Positions 8,676-20,639 are shown, counted from the stretch's first letter. The stretch is 39,215 nt of DNA from Dissophora ornata (GCA_025201705.1 MU616822.1:1-39215), one strand, 5' to 3'. A program made the numbers and translations. Notes: generated by a model from the letters alone, not told the origin.

Positions 8676-11275
8676 TTATTGGGCAAAGATAAGCATCCTG
8701 GGTGCAAGAGTTGGGCCAATGGCGGCGTAGTAGTCGCGCATCGCTTTTGCCATATCCTTGTCCGTCTTGAAGCTCTCAGAGTCCTAGGAACGAGAAGAAA
8801 TTGGCCATCAGCACCTCGAACGAAATAAGCAGGAGAACATTGCCCAGGGCAAACACAGCGAAATCCTTACCGTGAGCATCAAAGCCTGGTCTCCCTGGAA
8901 TACAACAAGCTGCGAAAGGTCCTGGTCTGTCACGTCGTCTGGGTTCATCATGCCTGGAGGTGGAAGCGACGACATTGGAGGAGGCGTCAGCGAGGGTCGC
9001 TTGCCGCTCCGCAAGTGCTCTGAAGGCGTAAATAATCCATCTTGAGGTCTTTTGCGCTTATATCCCTCTTCGTCGCCACTGCCTAATCCATGCTCCCGCT
9101 GCTCTGGGATTCCCAATGACTCAACCTCGGATACGTCAGTTTCCATGGAGCAGGAATCCTTTCGCAGAATCAATGGCGTTCGCTCTCTCGTCTTTTCCCG
9201 TGCTCTCCTCTCTGCAGCCATTGTGATCAAAAGTCCCTTGACTCTGGGGTCGAACAGCTCAGAGTCGCTGAATGAGAAGTACCGCTTTGACTGCAGAAGA
9301 TGAATGCATTTCTCAAAAGGTACCCAGCCATATGTTTCCTATTGGAGATGTTACCAGAACAATAGTTAGCTTTGCTCCAGCTGATCTAGCAAATATGACG
9401 GAATTTTTAAAACTTACAGGGTCCAAGAGATACGATGGGTGGAATAAGGCCTTGTAGTGTGTTTTGGGGGCAGAAGACACATAGTGTCCCATTGTGTAGT
9501 ACTCCATAGCTTCGAACCCAGGGATGGCTTTAATCTCCTGAACCAAGGCAATCTCTCGCAGGGTGCAGTATCGTCCGAGGGATAGACTAGACAATGATGG
9601 ATCATAGTAGAAATAACCGGACGAGATACAACGAGGAAGGATGTCGAGGACAGAAACCGCGATAAGTTTTCCATCGACATAATAACATTGATGATATGTG
9701 CCGTAGCCCACAAAGCCGAGGCGTTCTTGATCGTAGGTCGAGGTCTCGGTCTAAATGTTTTGGAAACAAAATGCTGAATGGTCAGGGGCCTGAGAGCAGC
9801 GACGTTTAAAAAGAAAAAATAATTGCACAGCCGAGGACCGGGTCATACCGACAACGGTGTGCGTGTGATGCTACCATCAAACGACTCTCGAGACAGCATC
9901 GTAGAGGGGACTCTATGAATCTCCTGCTGATATTGGCAGTAAAGATCATACTTCTCCTGGGAGAATGTTGCGGGCTCCAAGACAACCTACCACCACAAAG
10001 AAGCGAATATGGTCAGGACAAGGGCTTTGTATCATGAGCACGAAGCAAAACAAAAAAAAATAGAACTAACCTTGAATTGCTTCCAACTCGATCCGTCCTC
10101 AGCCATGTCCATGTCTGCAGAGTGGACGTTTTGAATAAAGTCTGCGTGCGAGCCTTCACTCCTGCCCAAAGGAGGTGAGATAGATTTCCGGCGTACGTCC
10201 TGGGCTCTGCTGTGTGGTGGCTCTGGACTGGGGCTGTGCTCCTCAAGGGCGCTTGTGTCCTCTCGCGCAATGCTCTCTCGGGAGATCTTCAGAGGGACGT
10301 ACTGATTTTTGATGTAGCGGTTAAGTCGCGCAACAGTCCGTCTCTGACCCTTGGAAGGCATGAATTCCGATGTGTTCAAGCTAATAAAGAAGATTAGGGA
10401 GCTGTGTTAGGGTTTAAATATAGAAGAGCGGCTCGTGCTAACACGCCGTGGTAGGGCTACTTACCGAATCGTGTATTGTCGACAACAGCTGTGGTTGGGG
10501 TGTAACAAAAGACCATTAAGCGGTGAGAACAAGAGCAGTTGTTAGCACTTGATTGACCTGAAGGATGCCTGCGCCTGTGCAGCTCGATGTCGTCGTCGTC
10601 GTCGCCATACACGTTCCAAAGACTGCATATGCAGCGAAATCCTCTCGTATTGGATCACCCTTTAATTGCGAGGGCCTTGATGTGACAGTGCAGCTGACAA
10701 GTACCATGAAGCCCTTACCTGTCTCTGAGGTTGGGCTTGTAGAGATAGAGGCCAAATCTGGAAGAGTCGACGAATAGCAAGACATTGTGTCAGCCAACGG
10801 CGAACATGAGATTATGGTGGTGACTTGAATTTCTATTACCTTCTCCAGCCTTGGTCCAAGAGGTCTTGATAGTCCTAATCATTGAGAAAGCCCCATCGTT
10901 GTATGCAATGTGGAACATGTTAGCGATGTATCCATTCAGTCAGACAGAGAAGGACCTGTCTAGGACATGCGCACATCCTAGTTGTCGAGGAACAAGCACC
11001 AGAGGACACATTGTAGAACAGAAAGTATAAAATTGCAAGGTCACAAATAGTTCTCTGTGAGACGCGTCTGCTGGCGACGGAAAGAAAAAAAGATGCCCGG
11101 TGCTGTCTAGAAGGGAGAGGTGATGCATGGGGTGGGACGAGGGATGCGCCCATACCTTGCATGTCAGCTTGTAGGCAAATGCACCGTAGACATGAGCCGA
11201 GTTCTCGCCTCCACAGTAGCCACAGGAGGCGATGGTGAAGCCAAAGGGCTTGATGATGCTGTAGGGCTCAGACAT
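8676..11275 (-). CDS. ATE1: Arginyl-tRNA-protein transferase ATE1, 524 aa, 9 exons
   Basis: The enzyme transfers Arg from Arg-tRNA to N-terminal Asp/Glu (and oxidised Cys) of proteins, creating N-degrons. Exons are 11275-11156, 10874-10840, 10757-10719, 10488-10465, 10380-10071, 9986-9849, 9750-9418, 9338-8871 and 8783-8676; phases close at every junction. The N-terminal Cys motif SCGYCGG (C18, C21) and the CC pair in RDSCCRQYTIR form the conserved four-Cys site. DYQDLLDQGWRR and FGLYLYKPNLRD lie between them and are encoded by exons of only 35 and 39 nt; the CC pair sits in a 24-nt exon. The C-terminal GNAT-like domain has GYFYYDPSLSSLSLGRYC, LREIALVQE and a YGWVPFEKC block. An insertion of about 95 residues rich in S/P/R (about residues 180-270 region of exon 8 and exon 5) looks disordered. 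Yeast Ate1 is about 500 aa, so length fits. Confidence 0.97.
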
Positions 11276-11608
11276 GGTACAATGGCGTTATGTATTAGTT
11301 GCGTGTGCGTGCCTGGGGGAGCGGAAGTGAAGGGGAGCGAGTGCGTGTATGAGCTGCAAAAAGCTATGAAATGGTACGAAGAAAAGGAGAGGGAGGGGAG
11401 TTTGCGAGCAGGGTCTTTCTGTCCGTCCAAAGCATCATCATTCCCACTTGCGCTTGGTGCAGTCACATGACTCCCATTCCCCGCAGGGCGCATTTTTTTT
11501 TTTTTTTCAAGCGTGAAAGTATATTTCGTGAAGAAGAAGCTACCGTCGAATACAAAGGGGCAACACTATCTTTGTAGATCTAACAAAGGGTCTCAATGGC
11601 ACAGCCAT

Positions 11609-14161
11609 TCATGAGAAGAACGTGGGTTGCTGAAATAGAGGATGCAGGCTCGCCTGCGGCTGAGAACTGCGTCTCTGGAATTGAATCTGTTGCTCGTGCT
11701 CTTGGAACTTTTGACGGTGCTGGTCGAGTTGGTGGCGCTGGTAAGCATTGAGGTTCGTAGGTCTACCTGGGGGCAGAGATTGCCATTGTGTCGGTAGCGA
11801 TGCAGACACGACCCCTGTCTGGGCAGTCTGTTGACCGCCACCAAAGTTACGCGTAGCGGGATGGGCGTTGGCAACACGGATTGGGCGTGCAGATGTCTCC
11901 TGCATCTCGTACAAGGTCGGTGGAGACAGTGGGGCCCTTTGCGGCAAAGGCATCGACTTGAGTTCAGGAGCTCCAGAGATGTTGCTACCCCAAGGATACG
12001 GGGAGGGCTGGTGATCAGGGACAGGCCGATGGAATTCTACTGCTGGACTTGAGATTGAGGTCTGTGCATTCGGTGTGGAAAAACGTGCCTGTGGATGGGG
12101 ACCTGCGCGTTGGTGATATTGCTGCACTTGCTGTTGCTGCATTTGATGATGGGGATGAGGAGGGGGGGATGAGAAAGGGTATAGCTGGTCTTGGTGGTGG
12201 TGCTGGAGAGGTGACGGCTGCTGAGGGTGCTGAGGGTGCTGGGGGTGCTGGGGGTGCTGGGGGTGCTGAGACTGGAGCATGTAGGGCAGTAACTCGTGGG
12301 AAGGCGAAGGGTGCGGGAAGGACATCGCACGCTGGCGGTAGACGGGTTGATGCTGCGACTGAGGCTGGTGCTGGTCGAGTTGACCGTGCGCAAACTGATA
12401 CGGGCTACTTGCGTAATACTGGAGTCCGAGTTGGTGCTGCATTCCCCCACCGACGATTGCCTCGGCTGCGGCCTTGCTTCCACCCTTTGGGCGGCCTCTT
12501 GGCTTTGGAACCGCGTCATGGCAGTTCATGATCTTGGACGGGTGCTTGATGCAGTTCTGACAGGGTCTTCCATGGTCGCACTTGATATGGGACCGTTTGC
12601 AGTTGCCACAGGCTACTACAGGAAGAACAATGTCATCATACAACGGCGACGAGGGAGAGGAACCGGTAGATGTCGGGGACGAGCACGAGGACGTTGGCGA
12701 GCCTGCCGTGGTTTTGAGCACGCATGGCATGGCCTCTTTATCTGAGTCAGACCTTGTAATCAAAGCCAGTGGCTTCGACCAAAGCGTGAAGTCGTGGCCA
12801 GCCTCTGGGATCGCCGATGGGTCACTGAAGGCAAACCCGCCAGCCACCAGAAGTGACTCTGATGATGAGGGGGAGCCCGAACTTGACTGGCCACCAAGAG
12901 GTTTTGAAGGCTGCACCGACTGGAAGCCAAGGTCATGCTGAGTGAGGAACTCGATAACCTCAAAGTTTCCAGCCCCGTCGCTTTGATTCTCCTGTCGAGC
13001 GTGTGGATGGAATACGGGGAAACGTCCTCCCGTGAGTTCGTTCACAGAGGATGATGGACAAGACGAAGGCGTGTCGGAGGAGAACACCGGGCGCGCTAGA
13101 TGCTGATGCTGCACATGTTGACCGTATGCTTGAGGGGCATCAAATGCAAAGACACCGAGTGCTGCAACGGCAGCGTCGAGCCGATCTTCCAGCGGAGTTG
13201 AGTCAGCTTGGTGCTGTACACCGTAGGGGAGGCTTGCTGTAGGGATGGGGGCAGAGATTGATGTACTGATCATTTTGTTGTTGGGAAAGTTATTCTTGAT
13301 ATTGTTGCTGCGGTTGGTGGTGTTGGACAAACTTGAGTATAGACCAATAGCACTCGCGTCGGTGGCAATGCTCGTAGGCGCAATCTGGTAAACAAAAGAG
13401 GGCTCGAGGAATGTGGTGGGAGAACAACCGAATGGGGATGGGTCGTCAAAGGCGGAAAATTTAAGGGAAGATGACGAGTCTGGTGCTACAGGTTGAGGGG
13501 CGCCAGGTTGAGGGGTGCCAGGACAGAGCAAATGCTGATGTTCCTGAAGTACAGCGGAATAGAATTCGTGATTTTGAATAGGATATTCAGGTTGAGGCAA
13601 GGGATGGATTGAGCTCTCGACTGGAAGCAATGGGCGAAAAGTAAACGGAAAGTAAAAGGCAGCTTCGGGGTGGTCGAGCTGGAACTCGAGGTCAGAGAGG
13701 TCGTTTTTGTGTTCGATGTAGTCGGTGTGGTTGTTGTGGCTATAGCAAAGATCACTGTGCCGTGGCTGCTCGTACTGCGGTGGTAGTGCTGGCAGCTGCT
13801 GTGGATAGGGGATGGTGGAGAGGAATGACGAGTAGTGGTGCTGTTCGGAAGAGGCTAAGGGATAGAAAGCACCGTGTAGAGTCCTGTGATCAGCTTCTTG
13901 GGCAGCGTTTTGTTGTCGTTGCTGTCGTTGTTGCGGTTTGTCTTGGACGTGGCTCGCGTTAGGATGGTTGTGACAAAAGGCAAGGTCCTTTTGTTCTTGA
14001 GGGCGAAGGGAGAGCTCGTGATGAGGGGTATTGGGGTCTCGGTCGACGGTAGCGGCTGGGTGGAGCTGCGGATGGAGCAGAACAGCAGGGGAGTGGAGAG
14101 GAGCAAAGAGGTCGAAAAAGCGAAAAGAAAGGTCGAGAAGGAGAAAGATAGAAAAGGTCAA
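11609..14161 (-). CDS. Zn(II)2Cys6 transcription factor, Q/H/P-rich, up to 850 aa, 5' end unresolved
   Basis: This is a fungal binuclear zinc-cluster DNA-binding protein. The cluster lies at about residues 516-545 of the open frame: CGNCKRSHIKC, then DHGRPCQNC and a final Cys, giving C-x2-C-x6-C-x5-C-x2-C-x9-C. The last gap is slightly longer than the usual 6-8. An AT-hook-like KPRGRPKGGSK follows at once. The resemblance in the RPCQNCIKH region is to Ert1/Rds2-like factors, but I would not assign an orthologue. Flanks are glutamine-, histidine- and proline-rich with tandem QHP repeats, typical of activation regions. The frame is open from 14161, yet its first ATG is at 13273 (554-aa product). 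The 296 residues before it look coding, so a spliced upstream exon supplying the start is likely. A minus-strand TATAAAG at 14420-14426 and TATAAAGC near 14931 are candidate promoters. Confidence 0.85.
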   Translation of the reverse strand: MTFSIFLLLDLSFRFFDLFAPLHSPAVLLHPQLHPAATVDRDPNTPHHELSLRPQEQKDLAFCHNHPNASHVQDKPQQRQQRQQNAAQEADHRTLHGAFYPLASSEQHHYSSFLSTIPYPQQLPALPPQYEQPRHSDLCYSHNNHTDYIEHKNDLSDLEFQLDHPEAAFYFPFTFRPLLPVESSIHPLPQPEYPIQNHEFYSAVLQEHQHLLCPGTPQPGAPQPVAPDSSSSLKFSAFDDPSPFGCSPTTFLEPSFVYQIAPTSIATDASAIGLYSSLSNTTNRSNNIKNNFPNNKMISTSISAPIPTASLPYGVQHQADSTPLEDRLDAAVAALGVFAFDAPQAYGQHVQHQHLARPVFSSDTPSSCPSSSVNELTGGRFPVFHPHARQENQSDGAGNFEVIEFLTQHDLGFQSVQPSKPLGGQSSSGSPSSSESLLVAGGFAFSDPSAIPEAGHDFTLWSKPLALITRSDSDKEAMPCVLKTTAGSPTSSCSSPTSTGSSPSSPLYDDIVLPVVACGNCKRSHIKCDHGRPCQNCIKHPSKIMNCHDAVPKPRGRPKGGSKAAAEAIVGGGMQHQLGLQYYASSPYQFAHGQLDQHQPQSQHQPVYRQRAMSFPHPSPSHELLPYMLQSQHPQHPQHPQHPQHPQQPSPLQHHHQDQLYPFSSPPPHPHHQMQQQQVQQYHQRAGPHPQARFSTPNAQTSISSPAVEFHRPVPDHQPSPYPWGSNISGAPELKSMPLPQRAPLSPPTLYEMQETSARPIRVANAHPATRNFGGGQQTAQTGVVSASLPTQWQSLPPGRPTNLNAYQRHQLDQHRQKFQEHEQQIQFQRRSSQPQASLHPLFQQPTFFS
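12223..12270 (-). repeat. 9-bp tandem repeat encoding QHP units
   Basis: About five near-identical 9-nt units on the minus strand (CAGCACCCC-like) encode QHPQHPQHP inside the zinc-cluster factor. Copy number is likely to vary between strains. Confidence 0.85.
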
Positions 14162-14419
14162 GATCTGTTAGCATGTCGTCAATGAGTAGTTCAGCGCACC
14201 TGAATGTGTGCAACAACCCCCCGAAATCTGGGCAGTTGTCTCAGCGCTGTGCTTCAGGTTGTTTGTTTTGTTTGTGAAAATACAGTTAGAATTTCTTTTC
14301 AGTTGGGGGGCAGATGGAGGATGGTAGTACCTTCGCGAGGAAAACAGATGAGCAGTGGAGACGAGTTGAGCAAGAGGGTGAAGGAGACGACAGATGGGGG
14401 TGAGGATTCTCTGGTCGGT

Positions 14420-14426
14420 CTTTATA
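14420..14426 (-). promoter_or_regulatory. Candidate TATA box of the zinc-cluster gene
   Basis: The minus strand reads TATAAAG about 260 nt before the start of the 850-codon frame. A second candidate, TATAAAGC, lies near 14931-14938. Either would imply a long leader, probably with a leader intron. Confidence 0.35.
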
Positions 14427-17400
14427 TGGTTGTTTGAGATGATGTCCAAGACCTAGCATCAGAGGCGAGGACAGAGCGACACAGAGCGAGCGGGAATGGT
14501 GAGAGAGCGCGAAGTTAGAGTGTGAAAAATGCTTGTGTTCAATAAATTGGGAGGGCGTTGTGAGCCAACGTCTGCCACCCGCGGATGCTTACTTCAGTCA
14601 GTATCTGGACTGCGAGGAATGAATTAGAGAAATTGTAGAATATAAAATAAGGAGTGCGTGAACGCGTGAGCGTAAATGCCTGGCAGGTGATGGGCGGTTC
14701 TGCGCGCGTCTAGTATTATTGCTCTTTTAATCGGGAAGCGGCAATAATGCCGGAAATGTACGAGGTGGCAGGGAGAGGGAACGAAGACGATGCTCGAGAT
14801 GATCGACGGGTTGGACAAGAAAGTGTTGAAGGGTTTGGTTCTGCAGGTCTTCAGGTATACGTAACACGAATGTGAGTTGAGAAGCAGAGGAGATAGAGGG
14901 GTTTGAACGTCTCCGAGAAAACTCATCCACGCTTTATACTCCCTCGCTCGCCAGGGTGGCCCCCGTCCAGTTCCCTAACCGCTGTCTGCAGCACGATGTC
15001 AGGCAGGCATCGGACGCAGAACTGGACACTGTGCTTCTGTCTTTGAGATTGCTCCCTTCACTCATGTGCCCACGGATGATGCTATGCTGCAACAACCAAT
15101 CCTGTTGCAGATCTAGGGTTCGAGAGAATTCCAGGGAGTACCCGGAATTACAATTACATTCCTATCGACTTGGGTTATGGGTCCTGTTAATTGCAAAAGG
15201 TCACTTGTCCTTGAGGTGTGCTGCAGGGTGAATAAATAAAAGTCGATCAAGGAAGAAGAGAATAGGTCGATGCAGAGTAACCATTACTCACGTTTTTTGT
15301 ACTCCCTTCCAAGCATCGTGGTTGTTCTTCGTGACACCATGTCAAAGACGCTCTCCTTGTAGTGACACACATACGTACAGCAACCGACTCTGAGAACAGG
15401 GCACGAGCAAGGGAATGGGCAGTGAGCGGTTTTACTCTCTCAATACAATAAAGTGGCTAGTAAAATAATAATCACACCCTGCGTAGTGGGCCAGTCCTTC
15501 AAAAAAAAACAAGAAAATATGTATGCAATATTTACAATAAGAATAAGAGAATGAAAATGGCGGCAATTGACACCCTCTACGCTCGTAATCAGCAGCTGTC
15601 TTTTTGTGTGAGCAGAATTACCCCTCTGTCATGCCTTCCCTTCAGCGATGACGATGGAGAAAAGGTGAGGGAGCGTTGTCGAGTTCGGTTGGGACGAAGG
15701 TCGTGGCACAAGAATACAACTAGAGGCCACGTTCATCCGCTCATGTTCGACACACTCTGTTCTGTACATGTGCACTCCCTCACAAGGGCACTCCCCTGTC
15801 ATCCCCTCAATCTAATTCAATTTCTGTGTCTCCATCTCAAGCTGTTTCTCTCTCTTTCACTCTTTCGTTGTGCCTCCTTGACCCTCCTTCTATCACGACC
15901 CCAGTGTAGAGGAGAAAGTGGAAGTACGAATCGTACTAGAGGATGGGAAAGGATAGAATGAGAGAAAGACTGAGGGCTCTGGTAATCATCGAACTCTCAA
16001 TGGCTCAATAACAGACATAGGCCCATAGTCCAAAAGAAAAAAATAAATGCATGATGCAAACGCACGCGTGATAAAAATTTGCATTGGAAAATCTATTCAA
16101 TATCTACATGAACGGTGACTCAAACATGCAAGGGAAACACAAACAAACTGAGAACGGTGCGCGGAGATTCGAGAGGGCATGTGAGGCACTACAGACAAAA
16201 TAATAAACACCGATTATGACCATGGCTGTTTACGTCTGAAAAATGATGGATTGACGGAAGATCTCAATTAGAATCACAATGACAGGAAGTAACGCGTGTT
16301 GCCTACCTTTGTATGGCCCCTCAATGCATGCGTCTCTTTGGTCAAGCATGATGCAGGAAGCGACATCACTCCCACCGCACCATCATTTTCCTGGCCATCA
16401 TTAGCAGAGCCTCTCAATGCAATGCTCGCCGACATGATGCAATTTTGCGAATGGAAATCCGCAGAGCTAAGCAGTATAGTTTGTTGGGTGGCAATCAGTC
16501 AAGACCTTGTTATCGAGTTGTACGCCATCCCCAATACCTACTCGCTGAAAGCGAAGAAAACATGCGCTTGAATATTATGCACGAGAAAAGACGAGCGGGG
16601 TACAAAAAAATGGCCTGAGCGTGCACGCCAGTTTCGCATCCAACTCTACTACGTCGCCACCGTGAGGGGATAGAACAAAAAAATACACGAAAGGTGCGTG
16701 CTGACCAAGAATATAGAGCTGAATCAAACCCAGCTCTCGCAGTCATGGATGGCGAGAAGAGCGAGTGAGGTAGGAAGGTCCCTCCTCTACCGTATGAGAT
16801 TGTCTAAGACCATCCGCATTGCAAAGCGAGTCCCGCAGCGGTTGACGAGAATAAAATGAACATTGAGTGCATGGTGCCATGGTTTTTCTGCCGCCGCATA
16901 AGGGGGTGAGCGAAGAAAAGGGCCGAAAAAACAATGCATTAATCCTGTGCTTTCCGTTGGACAACCGGTTCATCCTCCCTCGCAGATGCATGGAGAGCAT
17001 CGCACAGTAACAAAAAAAAACATGCGAGCGGAATAGCCTTTGCTACAAATAAGAAGCGGTAGGTCAGGGCCAGGTTTAAGGGATGCGCTGGGCGAATGAA
17101 AAGAATGAAAAGATTCAATTGCCAGTATCGAGGCCAACCCCTGACTTCCGTTTGCTTGGCCTCCTTTCCACCATGTCTTCTGTTTGTTACACGAGGGCGG
17201 TGCGTTGTGTTGAGGACTGCAAAGGGCGGGAAGCATGGGCACTCACCGACTCGCTTCTCTTTAACAGGACCGGTGTCTTTGACTTATTCTTTTTTTTTAG
17301 CATGAAGCGTGGGGGTGACTGAGTGACTAACATCTAAAAATCGAAATCGATGCTGTCCATTCATTGGTGGGTAGAAACGCGCTCATGCCCGCAACCATGG

Positions 17401-19458
17401 AGCGACCCAACAGTCGCTTGGCATTGTCAACTCCACCCCCCTTGCCAATCCACGCGAAACAACAAAACACCATTGTATGAACTTCGAGAACTTATGCGAC
17501 ACAACGGCAATATGCAATCATGCCATTTTCCTTTACATTTTACCGCTCTTGCTCGTTCCAATTGAAAAACCCAGGCCCTGGGACGAAAACGACTTATTAT
17601 AGGGCAGAGTACCACGAGTCCGGTAACAGCGAGGGGAAAGTGTAGGCGCTTCAAAGCGGTGGGTCTATTGAACAAAGATAAAGGCTTTCCTACAGTGAAG
17701 AGTTTAAAGGATATCAGAGAATCATAGGAGGCAGGAGAAAGCGCAAAATGGAGACGAGATGAACATCGACAACGAAATTGCGCCAGCGAGGTTATGAGAC
17801 TCAAGCTTGCATCGAACTTGATGCATGAGCTCAGACGCGAAGAATTCTCGCCTGCTCGTGGTTCAGCATTTGCTATTCCCTTTTGGTCAATGAGGCTGTT
17901 GTCTTCCTTTCATCACATAGAGCATCAGCAACTAGCAGCAACACACAAGCATTCTCATCATTGATATATGAGCATGAAGAGTCAGAGAGAGTACGTCTCC
18001 GCGCTTGGTTCCCTTGCTACAAAGGTGAAAGATGAATGGACGGAAGGTCTTGCATGATCCATGTCCTTTTTTGTTTAGATGATCCATCCCCTCGACTCTT
18101 ACTCCTTCATTTTCCACACGTTCAACTTATGCCAAAAAGAAGGGGTGACCTTCATCTCACAGCTTTTCCTCCCGCAACTCGTGCAGATCAATATGCGAGG
18201 ACCACAGCTGTTTCGTTTTCATTTTTGTATTCGACCATTGTTAAGAGTTCCCGCCAACTCACTGCAAACGGTACTATCCCTCTTCTTTTTATTTTTGTTT
18301 GCACATTCATGCATCGCTTTGTGCGATGTGATTGATGGCAAACACGACAGATACCATACTGCCGTTCTCATCATATTATGCATCGAAAATCTTCCCGGAT
18401 CCCGAAGCTACCATCTCGTCGCGATCAGACACGTTTGTAAACTGAAACTTTGACTGGGAGGATTGCATATTCGCCGTCTTTTGACGCCAGTTTTTCTATG
18501 CAGTCCCTCCGGCACCCCTTCTTAGATCCAACGCGTTTCCCAGGGATGTTTTCCTTGGTATCGTCATTTGGCCGATTCAGAGGTCCTTACATCTGGCGTC
18601 TAAGAAGATTGTTCAGCTGGCGGCTGCCGCCTAGTAGCATACAGTAATGATCCAGGTCCGAAAACAACCCGTATTTTGACTGCTGCGTCGGATCGAACCA
18701 ATCACTGGCCTGCCCTGAGCATGCTATCTGTTGACGTGTTTTTCTCGGCGAGTTTTTTTCTAGCGTGGGAAGAGAAAATAGAAAATAAAAAAAGGTCAGG
18801 GCGGTTGAATACTCCGCTTTGTTTGTTGAAATTCAGTTCCAGGTTTCTTACAGTTTGCTCGCCCGAAACAGGATTTGAGCAGGCAAAACCCAGCGGCCCG
18901 ATTCCGTCGCGGCAAACCCAAACCTTGATATCAACAATGCCATCAATTGATCATGAGAGTTGTTTCGAGCTTGTTCTCGGTGTTTGCTTGTGTCTACGTT
19001 CCTTTTTTTAGGCGATAGACTGCAAGATATGTAGTGCAGTGTCTCTTAAACCCATCTACAGGGCGATGATCTAAATTACGTACAGCTTAGACGGATCCGC
19101 GGATGTCTTCTGCCCTGTCAACCGAGTTTTTTTTTTTTTTTGTTTTTGCAGTATCGCACAATGGCGCAACGTAACTGTTTACAGTAGAGTGCAGCTGACC
19201 AACTGCCATGCACGAATGCATGTTAAATTTTTTTCCCGCCTTTGTCATAAAACCCTGCAGGGAAAACATGACCCTGGTGTGAAAAAATAGAATCAAATAA
19301 TCGGTAAGGTTTTCAAAAAAAAATAGCATAGACCATCACATCGATTCGTTAAGCATTTTCCACACGTTCTACCGTCCTACATCCCAGGTACATATTCGTC
19401 ATCAGAAGGAATAGAAGCAATACCGATGGTAAGAAGTGCCACTGTGAAAAGAAGAATG

Positions 19459-19486
19459 GGTGGAAATTGGTGGAAATTGGTGGAAA
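19459..19486 (+). repeat. 10-bp triple tandem repeat
   Basis: The unit GGTGGAAATT occurs 2.6 times without mismatch, followed by an A run. It lies in the gene-free region and has no visible link to a gene. Confidence 0.9.
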
Positions 19487-20631
19487 AACAACTACTGCTT
19501 TCTTTTGACTTACCAGCAGCGGAATATTAGTGTTTGCTCAAAAGAGTTGAGAGGTTTTTGCAAAAGCGACAGCATAGCCGACAGCAACTATATGCGCCAT
19601 TGCTCTTGAACATGGGAGGTGATAGTCGAGCTCTTCCCAAAAATCGGGGGAATTTCATATGGTTCAACATGATGGCGTTTATTTTTAACCCTGCTTTGAC
19701 TTCGGGAGCAATAACCAGGGGTAGAGCTCTGCCCCATATGCAAACCTGTCTACTGGCATCGATCGCAGGACGGGAGGGAGAAGGGATGGTCATTGTTATT
19801 TTCAGTCAATTTTATTGCATTTCATGTTCATCGAATCCAACGAAACGAACTGGGTCCAACGGCGAAAGGGAGGGAGCATATTCGGGTACAAGGACCTGAC
19901 TCGAAGTCGACGGCGCTATACAGATCTACGGGAGCATGTATATGCCTCGACCTTCTTAGCACGTATACCTGGCAGAAACGAGTATTGAGTCTCCTATGCC
20001 GTTGACATGACATGACTCAAAAGCCAAGGAATTCAGCTTTCTAGAGGCAATAACAAATGGACAGATGACCAGCGGGAGACAACGTGATGCCTATTCGTAA
20101 ATATGGCATGGGCCACCTTCCAAGAAATTGCGTCTTCGTTGCACAAAATTGAGAGCAAACGTCGCTTCTTCCCAAACGAAGAGGCAACGCCTTTGCATTG
20201 CGGCTTAGCAAATTCAATCAATCCCAACGAACGGTAAAAGGATTCATGCTGACTAGCATGTTCGCCCAAAGAAGGAGAAATGAATTTATCAGGGGGATGC
20301 ATGAAAAAGAAGGGGCAAAGTAGTTTTCGTCCACTTTGTACGCGTAGTACAAAACACTAGGGATTTCATGGGTCATCAAATGAAGACATTTCCAATCATG
20401 CAGGCAATGGGTCTATCAATCGTGTCTGTATCACCAACAAATTCTCCATCGCCCATTGCGCGTTGCCTGTAGTGTGATCGTCAACGGGCCTATCAACTAC
20501 TTAGAAGTGGGCTTGCAACACCGCACCGTTTTATCAGATAAAATTCGGATAGATGAACCTGCTATTGGTGTCTGTTGGCGCGACATTCACTGTCGCTGTA
20601 GACATTTCCTTATACCGACGTCTTTTCTTCG

Positions 20632-20639
20632 TATAAAAG
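20632..20639 (+). promoter_or_regulatory. TATA box of the glycine-rich secreted protein gene
   Basis: TATAAAAG lies 94 nt before the ATG and continues as GCTGGC. With transcription starting about 30 nt downstream, the leader would be about 65 nt. The same 13-nt block occurs in the MGST3 promoter. Confidence 0.65.

Larger units (their letters stand above)
14162..20631. other. 6.5-kb region without a supportable gene
   Basis: No open frame here resembles a known family or shows good codon structure, on either strand. I saw no tRNA, no transposase or reverse-transcriptase motif and no long repeat. The first 750 nt upstream of 14161 probably hold the promoter and leader of the zinc-cluster gene. 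The rest carries scattered A/T runs, a 10-bp triple repeat at 19459 and a CGG-N3-CCG inverted repeat at 18620. It may hold non-coding RNA genes or decayed elements that cannot be recognised by eye. Confidence 0.5.

Noticed and set aside
12037..12531. 160-codon frames on both strands over the zinc-cluster gene
   Set aside because: They are shadows of the repeat-rich Q/H/P coding region.
14624..14926. 100-codon ATG-led minus-strand frame upstream of the zinc-cluster gene
   Set aside because: A TATA-like sequence lies only about 5-12 nt upstream of the ATG, so that ATG would not be in the transcript; no resemblance to known proteins. It may be leader sequence.
15551..15961. 136-codon plus-strand frame in the gene-free region
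   Set aside because: Composition changes abruptly along the frame (polar, then C/L/S-rich from CT-rich DNA), with no domain and no promoter signal.
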